This document shows, piece by piece, positions 23,879 through 31,615 of a stretch of 32,829 bases of DNA. The notes beneath the pieces are model-generated. The model did not search any database. It was not told where the DNA came from and saw nothing but the letters and a program-made list of their open reading frames with translations. A program made the translations under genes and the position numbers. Source of the DNA: Alphaproteobacteria bacterium MarineAlpha9_Bin6 (lineage in GTDB: Bacteria > Pseudomonadota > Alphaproteobacteria > UBA7887). The DNA lies in contig PTKE01000018.1 in NCBI GenBank assembly GCA_002937585.1, positions 1 to 32,829 of the forward strand. Direction: 5' to 3'. Within the stretch, counting starts at the first letter, position 1. Each line of letters begins with the position of its first letter.

Positions 23879-25054
23879 TTAGCGTGCCAAATATTTCATA
23901 CCCGCCTCGAGCCCCGCTAGTGTAAGCGAATACATTTGCTCTCCGAGCAACTCTTGGATCATGCGAGTCGATTGGGCGTGCGCCCAGTTCGATTCTGGTT
24001 CCGGATTAAGCCAAATTGCGGACGAGTAGACATTCAGAAGACGACTCATCCAAACACCACCAGGTTCCTCGTTCCAGTGTTCGACGCTACCGCCAGGATA
24101 AGCAATCTCATATGGGCTCATACTCGCATCACCAACAAAAATCAGCTTGTAATCGGCTGGGTACGTATGGATCACATCCCACGTCGCCATCCGTTCTGTA
24201 TGACGTCGATTATTGTCCTTCCACAGACCCTCATATACGCAATTGTGGAAATAAAAATATTCGAGATCCTTGAACTCACTTCGGGCAGCAGAGAACAGTT
24301 CCTCACAAGTCCTAACATGCACGTTCATGGACCCGCCAACATCCATTAACAGCAGCACTTTGATTTTATTGTGCCGTTCCGGACGCATGCGAATATCAAG
24401 CCAGCCACCATTGTCAGCAGTGGCATGTATCGTGTCATCCAGATCAAACTCCGTATCAGCACCATCCCGCACAAACTGCCGCAAACGGCGCAAGGCAACC
24501 TTGATGTTGCGCGTGCCAATCACCACTGAGTCATCAAAATTTTTGTATTCGCGCTTGTCCCATACCTTGACCGCGCTACCGCGCCTACCGTCATGCTGAC
24601 CAATTCGAATTCCTTCTGGATGATCTCCATAAGCACCAAATGGCGAGGTGCCTCCAGTGCCTATCCATTTTGAACCACCTTGATGGCGCTCCTGTTGCTC
24701 AGCCAGCCGTTCGCGCAAGGTCTCCATTAATTTTTCCCAGCCCAATTTGTCGAGCTGCGCGCGCTCTTCAGCGCTGAGCACTTTCTCAATTTCTCGTCGA
24801 AGCCATTCTTCAGGAATTTCAGGAAAAAGCGCCTCACCAAGTGCCTCGACTCCTTTGAAATATTCACTAAAGACACGGTCGAACTTATCAAAGTTACGCT
24901 CGTCCTTCACCAATGCACTGCGGCTTAAATAGTAAAACTCCTCGATTCCGGTATCGGCTACATCTTCGTCAAGCGCTTCGAGCAGAGTCAGATACTCACG
25001 CAAAGTTGCCGGCACTTTTGCTTCTCGAAGCTTCAGAAAAAATTCTGTGAACAT
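23879..25054 (-). CDS. VWA-domain protein, CoxE-like
   Basis: A 391-residue protein of the CoxE/VWA_CoxE type. The N-terminal helical region (about 1-125) is followed by a Gly-rich linker. A von Willebrand A domain then carries a MIDAS-like motif LLLMDVGGSMN, with Asp238, Gly240 and Ser242, so it has DxGxS rather than the canonical DxSxS. The substitution is common in CoxE-like proteins as far as I know. Such proteins act with a MoxR ATPase as a chaperone pair for metal-centre insertion or complex assembly. The MoxR gene lies just upstream on the same strand. No CO dehydrogenase genes are in view, so the client is unknown. Confidence 0.9.
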   Translation of the reverse strand: MFTEFFLKLREAKVPATLREYLTLLEALDEDVADTGIEEFYYLSRSALVKDERNFDKFDRVFSEYFKGVEALGEALFPEIPEEWLRREIEKVLSAEERAQLDKLGWEKLMETLRERLAEQQERHQGGSKWIGTGGTSPFGAYGDHPEGIRIGQHDGRRGSAVKVWDKREYKNFDDSVVIGTRNIKVALRRLRQFVRDGADTEFDLDDTIHATADNGGWLDIRMRPERHNKIKVLLLMDVGGSMNVHVRTCEELFSAARSEFKDLEYFYFHNCVYEGLWKDNNRRHTERMATWDVIHTYPADYKLIFVGDASMSPYEIAYPGGSVEHWNEEPGGVWMSRLLNVYSSAIWLNPEPESNWAHAQSTRMIQELLGEQMYSLTLAGLEAGMKYLAR

Positions 25055-25132
25055 TGCCTAGACCACGTCGAAATTACTATGGAGATTGTATTTAATTTAA
25101 ATGGTCTGCCTAAATGAAAAATAAAACCAATA

Positions 25133-25978
25133 TCAACTGCCTTGTCTGCGTGAAAGGAAAACAAGCCGTTCAAAAAGATGCACATCCTGCTCGTTCTTCA
25201 ACAAGGCGCCATGAAGTGGTGGAATAACCTTGGCCGTATCTTTCATTCGAAGCACCTCAGGGTCGATGTCTTCGACCAGCAACAGCTTGATCCAATCAAG
25301 CAATTCCGAAGTGGATGGTCGTTTTTTAAGACCTGGAGTTTCGCGAACATCGTAAAAAACTTCTAGCGCCCGACGCAACAGTCGTTTTTTTATGTCCGGA
25401 AAATGAACCTCAACAATCCGGCTCATTGTTTCTTGGTCCGGAAACTGGATGTAATGAAAAAAACAACGACGTAAAAAGGCATCGGGCAAATCCTTCTCGT
25501 TATTAGAGGTAATTACCACGATCGGGCGTACCCGTGCCTTGATGTGTTGCTTGGTCTCGTAAACATAGAATTCCATACGATCAAGCTCTAGCAAAAGGTC
25601 GTTAGGGAATTCAATGTCTGCCTTGTCAATCTCATCGATTAATAGAACCGGAGCGCTTTCTCTATCAAAGGCTTCCCACAGCAGTCCGCGCGAAATGTAA
25701 TTAGTGATTTTCGTAGCCCGCTCTTCACCCAGTTGGCCATCACGCAGACGCGCAACGGCGTCGTATTCATAAAGACCTTGTTGGGCTTTGGTCGTAGACT
25801 TGATGTGCCAACGCAGGAGTTCACGTTTGAGCGCCTTGGAAACCTCTTCTGCAAGCATGGTTTTACCAGTTCCCGGCTCCCCCTTGACTAGAAGAGGGCG
25901 CTCAAGACGGATTGCCGCGTTGACCGCAACCATCAGGTCTTCGGTCGCGACGTAGGTATCAGTACCAGAAAATTTCAT
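25133..25978 (-). CDS. MoxR-family AAA+ ATPase, CoxD-like
   Basis: A 281-residue AAA+ ATPase. Walker A is GEPGTGKT (33-40) and Walker B is VLLIDEIDKAD (111-121). A sensor-1 region VITSNNEKDLPDAFLRRCFFHY follows, including the arginine finger pair. It lies 78 bases upstream of the CoxE-like VWA gene, a conserved pairing. Together they probably remodel or activate a metalloenzyme. CoxD/CoxE in CO dehydrogenase maturation is the best-known example, but many such pairs exist for other clients. The upstream gap is shared with the divergent dehydratase operon. Confidence 0.92.
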   Translation of the reverse strand: MKFSGTDTYVATEDLMVAVNAAIRLERPLLVKGEPGTGKTMLAEEVSKALKRELLRWHIKSTTKAQQGLYEYDAVARLRDGQLGEERATKITNYISRGLLWEAFDRESAPVLLIDEIDKADIEFPNDLLLELDRMEFYVYETKQHIKARVRPIVVITSNNEKDLPDAFLRRCFFHYIQFPDQETMSRIVEVHFPDIKKRLLRRALEVFYDVRETPGLKKRPSTSELLDWIKLLLVEDIDPEVLRMKDTAKVIPPLHGALLKNEQDVHLFERLVFLSRRQGS

Positions 25979-26256
25979 AGTCTTCAGAGCTCATCGTCGT
26001 TGGCAATGGACCGGGCAACATCGGGGAGATGGCTCTACACGTCAACCCGGTCAGGATCCCATATAGTGAACTAGAAGATCATCGTGGCAAGGACCGGAGG
26101 TGCTTCGCTCAAAATTTAATCAACGGCGGGTAGCATGACATTCCTTACCTTAAAAGCTCTGGAAGAGCAGCAAAATTGATAACAACATTCGCAAGATGCA
26201 ATGGCCCTAAAGCTCAAGGAGCCGTATACTGCGCAACCTCATGCCCGGGAAGCAAC
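25979..26256. promoter_or_regulatory. Divergent promoter region, MoxR / enolase-superfamily operon
   Basis: A 278-bp gap between two divergently transcribed units, so it should carry promoters for both. A short hairpin, GCTCT-GGA-AGAGC, lies at 26156-26168. The plus-strand gene is preceded by GGGAAG just before 26257. The frame of the dehydratase is open back to 26176, but that part looks non-coding. No operator or riboswitch was recognised. Confidence 0.35.
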
Positions 26257-27393
26257 ATGGCCACCATTACCGATATTAAGGCGATCGGACTTGAACACCA
26301 TTTAGGCGAAACCCATGCATATGGCACGGCACGTGGCCTAATCTCGGTCCGCAACGCAACCCTAATCCTTATCGAAACTGACAGCGGGGTAACAGGGCTT
26401 GGAGAAGCCTGGGGGCCATGTGCTATGGTCGTTGCAGCATTAGAAGTATTGAAGCCCTATTTCATTGATCGAAATTTGTACGACCATAGTCAGGTTCCAC
26501 CATATTTTTATGCTCAGCGCTACCACTTAGGGATTCAGAACACTCTTACTTCGTGCCTCGGTGGAATTGACATTGCAGCGCACGATGCCATTGGCAAACT
26601 TACGAATGTTCCGGTGTACCAACTACTCGGCGGTCTAAACGAAAAACGGGTCCCGGTTTACGCTTCGGATGGGTATTTCGCAGTCCACCCAAAGAGCCAA
26701 CTGGTAGACCAATTGAAATCGTTCGTCGACCAGGGGTTCCGTGGAGTAAAGATAAAGATAGGACGCGGACCAACCGACGACGAGGAACGTGTAGCTTTGG
26801 CGCGTGAGGCACTCGGACCGAATGTCCTGCTAATGGTCGACGTCAACGGCAACTATACCACAGACATCGCGCTTCAAAGCATGGCGCGCATCGAAGATTA
26901 TAATGTCCATTTCTGCGAGGAACCGTTAGCGCCAACTGACTTCGATGGTTACGCCACACTGCGCTCGCGCTCGCCGATCCCAATTGCGACTGGTGAAGCG
27001 CTGTACACTGCGCATGAGTTCAAACGATTGATGGACATTAGCGGCGCAGACATATGGCAGCCAGATCTGACGCTTTGTGGCGGTTTAAGCGCAGCCCGTG
27101 AAATATCTACTCTCGCAAGACTTTCCCATATTCGAGTCTCGCCCCATGTCTGGGGCGGAGCAGTTGGTCTCGCTGCGGCATTACACTTCACTTCCGCACA
27201 AGCCCCATGGCCACACACCGATAATGTGCCATATCCAATGTTACTCGAATATGACCAAGGCGAAAATGCGCTTCGCAATGAAATTTTAAAGACGCCGATC
27301 CCCTGCATCGACGGACACCTGACTGTACCTATCGGCCCAGGGCTTGGAATCGAGCTAGATTGGGATGCAGTCGAAAAATACAGAGTTAACTGA
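26257..27393 (+). CDS. Mandelate racemase/enolase-superfamily sugar-acid dehydratase
   Basis: A 378-residue enolase-superfamily enzyme. The metal ligands and bases of the mandelate-racemase subgroup are visible: Lys165-Ile-Lys167 (VKIKIG), Asp195 (MVDVNGNY), Glu221 (CEEPLAP), Glu247 (ATGEALYT), Asp270 and His297 (VSPHVWGG). This set abstracts the proton next to a carboxylate, so dehydration or epimerisation of an aldonate or aldarate is expected. The precise sugar acid is not evident. The ATG at 26257 has a nearby purine-rich site. An upstream ATG at 26176 would add a Cys-rich unconserved leader. The epimerase gene starts six bases after its stop. Confidence 0.9.
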   Translation: MATITDIKAIGLEHHLGETHAYGTARGLISVRNATLILIETDSGVTGLGEAWGPCAMVVAALEVLKPYFIDRNLYDHSQVPPYFYAQRYHLGIQNTLTSCLGGIDIAAHDAIGKLTNVPVYQLLGGLNEKRVPVYASDGYFAVHPKSQLVDQLKSFVDQGFRGVKIKIGRGPTDDEERVALAREALGPNVLLMVDVNGNYTTDIALQSMARIEDYNVHFCEEPLAPTDFDGYATLRSRSPIPIATGEALYTAHEFKRLMDISGADIWQPDLTLCGGLSAAREISTLARLSHIRVSPHVWGGAVGLAAALHFTSAQAPWPHTDNVPYPMLLEYDQGENALRNEILKTPIPCIDGHLTVPIGPGLGIELDWDAVEKYRVN

Positions 27394-27398
27394 AATTT

Positions 27399-28340
27399 AT
27401 GAGTAAAGTTTTTGTAACCGGCGGCAGCGGTTTCGTTGGCGCTCATGTAGTTCGAGCTTATATCGAAGCTGGATGGGAGGTGACCGTTTTTGGTCCTTCC
27501 CCTACACCATGTTTAACGGAAACTGACCTCGCCCGTATTTCATTCCAAGAAGGCGACATTACCAACTACAACGATATTGATCTGGCACTCGCAAAAACGC
27601 AGCCTGAATTGGTGGTCGGGCTCGCAGCCTACGGGGAAACCGGTCGAGGCTTGTTGGCCTCGGCAGCAGCTGACGAGGCGTCAGCTCTCAAGGTCAACGT
27701 CAATGGGTTTCACAATCTACTCACAGCGTGCTTTAAGCAAAATACACCTCGGGTTCTATGGGCGAGCACACTCGCTGTATTCGGCCGTCCCACACTCTAT
27801 GCAGACGGCATCGTTTATGACGATTCGCCTTGCCGGCCAGAAACGTTTTATGGGCTGACAAAGGCGCTCGCCGAAAGCATTGCTCGTTTCTTCCGAGAGA
27901 CACATGGGCTTGTCATTATTGGTCTACGTTTGCCGTTAGTCTTTGGTCCAGGGCTCTGGTACCAAGGTGTAGCTAGCAAGATTAAAGTCTTGTTTGAAGC
28001 CGCGGCAAAAGATGAAAAGGCAGAGATTGAAGCGCCGGCAGAGCCAATAGATCTGATGTACGTAAAAGATGTTGCGCGTGCCTTCCTCCACCTCACGAAC
28101 CATACAGGTCCGCTAGACCTTATCTACAATCTCACGGCCTATTCGGCGACAGCCGACTCACTCGCAAACGTTGTCCAGGAAATTCGCCCCGCCAGCGAAG
28201 TCAGAGTGAAACCGATACGGTCGGCTTATCACTATCCTACCGTGAATGGTGAGAAACTCGGGAGGAAAACCGGGTTTTCGCATAAGTTCGACTTGCGCGC
28301 AGCGTGCGAGGACTACATAAACGAACTAGCAAAGGCATAG
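27399..28340 (+). CDS. NAD-dependent epimerase/dehydratase family protein
   Basis: A 313-residue extended SDR. The cofactor loop is FVTGGSGFVGAHV at the N-terminus, with a serine region ASTLAVFG and the Tyr-x-x-x-Lys pair in YGLTKALAE. LRLPLVFGPG and YVKDVARAFLHL follow. It is tightly linked to the enolase-superfamily dehydratase and probably handles the same sugar or hydroxy acid. Whether it epimerises, reduces or oxidises cannot be told. Confidence 0.9.
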   Translation: MSKVFVTGGSGFVGAHVVRAYIEAGWEVTVFGPSPTPCLTETDLARISFQEGDITNYNDIDLALAKTQPELVVGLAAYGETGRGLLASAAADEASALKVNVNGFHNLLTACFKQNTPRVLWASTLAVFGRPTLYADGIVYDDSPCRPETFYGLTKALAESIARFFRETHGLVIIGLRLPLVFGPGLWYQGVASKIKVLFEAAAKDEKAEIEAPAEPIDLMYVKDVARAFLHLTNHTGPLDLIYNLTAYSATADSLANVVQEIRPASEVRVKPIRSAYHYPTVNGEKLGRKTGFSHKFDLRAACEDYINELAKA

Positions 28341-28391
28341 GTTGCGAGGATTGGCTCAGCTTGCTCTCTTAACCGCTAAGACGAGGTCCCA

Positions 28392-29588
28392 ATGAATCTT
28401 GATTACAGTGAGTCGGAGCAAACTTTCCGTGAGGAAGTCCAAAATTTCATCCGCGCCAACATTCCTTCAACGATTAAGGCCAAGATCGATGCCAGGCAAA
28501 AGCTGGCAAACGAAGATTATATCGCCTGGCATAAAATTTTGTACGGACGTGGGTGGGTGGCTCCGAATTGGCCCACTGAATTTGGAGGGATCGGATGGAC
28601 CCCTCTACAGTGCCACATCTTTGACGAGGAAATCGGCCTTGCTGGTATCCCTCGGGTAATGCCATTTGGCGTCAACATGGTCGGACCAGTGATTATGGAG
28701 TTCGGCACCGATGCTCAGAAAGAATACTACCTGCCAAGAATTCTCTCTTGTGAGGACGTTTGGTGCCAAGGTTATTCCGAGCCAAGTTCTGGCTCGGATC
28801 TCGCTTCCCTTAAAACGCGCGCAGTACGTGACGGCGACCAGTACGTGGTAAACGGTTCTAAAATATGGACCACCAGCGCTCACTGGGCGGACTTGATATT
28901 TTGTTTAGTGCGCACTGATACGGAAGTCAAAAACCAAGAAGGCATCTCGTTCCTACTTATCAACATGCACGATCCTGGTATCGACGTACGCCCAATTATC
29001 ACCATGGACGGCGGCCATGAGGTTAATCAGGTTTTCTTCACGGACGTGCGCGTCCCAGTTACGAATTTGGTCGGTGAAGAAAACAAAGGGTGGACGTACG
29101 CGAAATTTCTGCTGAAGCACGAACGCGCCGGCATCGCTGCAATTGGGTCTCAGAAGCGGCAGCTCAACAGACTCAAAGAGATAGCCCGCGCAGAGCAATC
29201 AAATGGGCAGGCGTTAATTGAGGAACCTCGTTTCCGCGATAAAATTTCCAAGGCAGAAATCGATCTAATGGCGCTAGAATATACAGAATTGCGTGCAGTA
29301 TCCGCAGCAAACCAAGGCGAAGTGCCGGGGACGGAGGTGAATTTGCTGAAAATCCGCGGTAGCGAGATGCAACAAAAAATTAGTGAGCTCCTGATTGAGG
29401 CAATTGGATATTACGCTAATCCGTTTGTCCCCGACTCCTTTGAGGCGGGTTGGAATGAGGAACCCATAGGGCCTGATTACGCCGCAACTTTAGCGCCAGA
29501 ATACTTTAACTGGCGTAAATCTTCGATATACGCGGGCTCAAACGAAGTACAAAAAAATATAATTTCTAAAATGGTGCTGGGGTTATAG
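28392..29588 (+). CDS. Acyl-CoA dehydrogenase, large-subunit type
   Basis: A 398-residue FAD enzyme. Recognisable regions are GWTPLQCHIFDEEIG, the FAD/substrate loop CQGYSEPSSGSDLASLKTRA, VNGSKIWTTSAHWAD, VGEENKGWTYAKFLL, and a C-terminal SSIYAGSNEVQKNIISK. The residue where medium-chain enzymes have the catalytic glutamate (YEGT) is alanine (YAGS) here. The base must come from elsewhere or be supplied in a heteromer. The next gene is a second, slightly shorter acyl-CoA dehydrogenase, a layout like pimeloyl-CoA dehydrogenase large and small subunits. The substrate is unknown. Confidence 0.92.
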   Translation: MNLDYSESEQTFREEVQNFIRANIPSTIKAKIDARQKLANEDYIAWHKILYGRGWVAPNWPTEFGGIGWTPLQCHIFDEEIGLAGIPRVMPFGVNMVGPVIMEFGTDAQKEYYLPRILSCEDVWCQGYSEPSSGSDLASLKTRAVRDGDQYVVNGSKIWTTSAHWADLIFCLVRTDTEVKNQEGISFLLINMHDPGIDVRPIITMDGGHEVNQVFFTDVRVPVTNLVGEENKGWTYAKFLLKHERAGIAAIGSQKRQLNRLKEIARAEQSNGQALIEEPRFRDKISKAEIDLMALEYTELRAVSAANQGEVPGTEVNLLKIRGSEMQQKISELLIEAIGYYANPFVPDSFEAGWNEEPIGPDYAATLAPEYFNWRKSSIYAGSNEVQKNIISKMVLGL

Positions 29589-29626
29589 ACCCCTGGGATC
29601 ATAAAAAATTAAATTAGAGGCAAGCG

Positions 29627-30763
29627 GTGGACTTCACACTGTCTGACGAACAAAAACTGCTCAAGGATAGCGTCGATCGGTTCGTCGCTGAGAAATATGG
29701 CCTTGACGTGCGACGTGCTCTGGTAGCTTCAGAAGACGGGTTCGGACGCGAAAATTGGAAAACTTTTGCGGAGCTGGGTTGGCTCGCGATACCATTCGCT
29801 GAAGCCAGCGGTGGGCTTGGTGGTGGTCCGATTGAGGTAATGGTACTGATGGAGGCGTTCGGGCGAGGGCTAGTAGTCGAACCATTCATCAGCACCATCC
29901 TGACAGGCGCAAGCTTGGTCGAAGCGTTAGGTGACAAAGAACAAAAAGCAGCAATCCTCCCTAGCGTGATCCAAGGTAAAAAACTCATCACCTTCGCCCA
30001 TGTTGAACCACAAGCACGGTTCACCCTTTCAGATATCATGACCACCGCCACGGCTGATGGCGGCCGGTACCGTATTTCAGGGCATAAAGCTGTGGTATTC
30101 GGCGGCGATAGTGCAAACCATCTTATCGTTTCAGCACGCACCTCCGGTGACCAACGAGACGAAAACGGGATATCATTATTCCTCGTTGATGCTGAGGCCG
30201 AGGGTGTAACACGTCGTAGCTATGGAACTGTTGACGGCCTGCGGGCCGCTGATGTCGCGTTAAAGGATGTCTTGGTGGGCCCTGAAGCTCTGCTTGGTGA
30301 AGAGGGGGACACGTTTGCTACTATCGAAAGCGTGGTGGACAGCGCTACAGCCGCAGTCTGTGCCGAGGCTGTCGGCATCATGGACTCGCTTCACGAGCAA
30401 ACACTCGAGCATCTCAATACCCGTGAGCAATTTGGCGTGAAGCTAGGGAAATTTCAGGCCTTGCAACATCGCTCGGTCGACATGTTTGTTGCATGTCAGG
30501 AAGCTCGTACCATGACCTACGTGGCTACCCTTTCACTCGACAAACCACGGACTGAACGCATTCGCGCTGTCTCAGCAGCGAAATCGCACATCGGTCGAGC
30601 TGGCCGATTGGTTGGACAGGAAGCGGTGCAATTGCACGGCGGCATGGGAATGACCGATGAACTGGCCGTCGGCCACTACTTTAAGCGCCTCACCATGATC
30701 GACACTTTATTTGGCAATATGGATCATCATCTCGAACGATTTGCCGCAGCTGTATATGGCTAA
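29627..30763 (+). CDS. Acyl-CoA dehydrogenase, small-subunit type
   Basis: A 378-residue acyl-CoA dehydrogenase that opens with GTG (MDFTLSDEQKLLKDSVDRF), preceded by a purine-rich AGAGG. Family regions include LGWLAIPFAEASGGLGGGPIE, NTREQFGVKLGKFQALQH and QLHGGMGMTDELAVGHYFKR. It resembles PimD-type small subunits, and the 38-bp spacing to the preceding gene supports a heteromeric enzyme. The position of the medium-chain catalytic glutamate is also not conserved (LFGN). A hairpin of five GC-rich pairs overlaps the preceding stop (29579-29593), possibly tuning the ratio of the two subunits. Confidence 0.91.
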   Translation: MDFTLSDEQKLLKDSVDRFVAEKYGLDVRRALVASEDGFGRENWKTFAELGWLAIPFAEASGGLGGGPIEVMVLMEAFGRGLVVEPFISTILTGASLVEALGDKEQKAAILPSVIQGKKLITFAHVEPQARFTLSDIMTTATADGGRYRISGHKAVVFGGDSANHLIVSARTSGDQRDENGISLFLVDAEAEGVTRRSYGTVDGLRAADVALKDVLVGPEALLGEEGDTFATIESVVDSATAAVCAEAVGIMDSLHEQTLEHLNTREQFGVKLGKFQALQHRSVDMFVACQEARTMTYVATLSLDKPRTERIRAVSAAKSHIGRAGRLVGQEAVQLHGGMGMTDELAVGHYFKRLTMIDTLFGNMDHHLERFAAAVYG

Positions 30764-30803
30764 GCACGGGGCGCAAGAGATCCACTGACTTTAGGAGTTA
30801 ATA

Positions 30804-31580
30804 ATGTCAGACCTTTTCGATTTGACCGATAAAGTTGCCGTCGTGACCGGTTCGAGCTTAGGCATTGGCCGCGCCATTGCCGAGGCCATGGCGGCTCATG
30901 GAGCCAAAGTCGTTATTTCCAGCCGGAAGGCAGACAAATGCGAGATAGTGGCAGAGGAAATCAAGGCGAATGGCGGTGAAGCAATCGTCATTCCCTGCCA
31001 TTGCTCACACAAAGACCAACTTCAAAATCTTGTACATAAAACTATAGACACGTGGGGCAAAATCGACATTTTAGTTTGCAACGCCGCAGTTAATCCTTTT
31101 TATGGCTCACTCAGCGACATCCCCGATGACGCCTACGATAAGATTATGAACACCAATGTTAAAAGCAACGTCTGGCTCACAAGCATGGTGATACCGCAGA
31201 TGATCAAATTAGGTGGCGGCTCCATCATCATCATATCCTCGGTTGCTGCACTGATAGGAAGCGCAAAACTGGGCACATATGGGCTGTCGAAAGCAGCAGA
31301 CGTAGCACTTGCCCGTAATCTCGCAGTTGAATGGGGCGGGGATAACATTCGCGCAAATTGCATCAATCCCGCGATCATACGCACTAATTTTGCACGTGCT
31401 TTATGGGAGAATCCGGAAATATATGACCGGGCCGTCAAGAATTATGCGCTCCACCGTATTGGCGAACCGGAAGAAGTTGGTGGCGTTGCAGTCATGCTAG
31501 CGGCCAAGGCCGGCAGCTTCATCACTGGCCAAACAATCGTTGTAGATGGAGGATCAACAATTTATGGCGGGGACGGTTAA
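30804..31580 (+). CDS. SDR-family oxidoreductase
   Basis: A 258-residue classical SDR. It shows VTGSSLGIGRAIA, VCNAAVNP, ISSVAALIGSAKLGTYGLSKAA with the serine, tyrosine and lysine of the catalytic set, and the C-terminal ITGQTIVVDGGST. It is downstream of the acyl-CoA dehydrogenases with a 40-bp gap and an AGGAG ribosome site. It could act as a 3-hydroxyacyl-CoA or sugar-derivative dehydrogenase in the same route. It is the last intact gene of the plus-strand operon. Confidence 0.92.
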   Translation: MSDLFDLTDKVAVVTGSSLGIGRAIAEAMAAHGAKVVISSRKADKCEIVAEEIKANGGEAIVIPCHCSHKDQLQNLVHKTIDTWGKIDILVCNAAVNPFYGSLSDIPDDAYDKIMNTNVKSNVWLTSMVIPQMIKLGGGSIIIISSVAALIGSAKLGTYGLSKAADVALARNLAVEWGGDNIRANCINPAIIRTNFARALWENPEIYDRAVKNYALHRIGEPEEVGGVAVMLAAKAGSFITGQTIVVDGGSTIYGGDG

Positions 31581-31615
31581 CGCGCGGCGACACGGTCCGA
31601 ATTCGGGAGGAAAAT

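Noticed and set aside
29579-29593. Hairpin over the stop of the first acyl-CoA dehydrogenase as a terminator
   Set aside because: Five GC-rich pairs but no T-run afterwards, and the next gene starts 38 bases on in the same direction.
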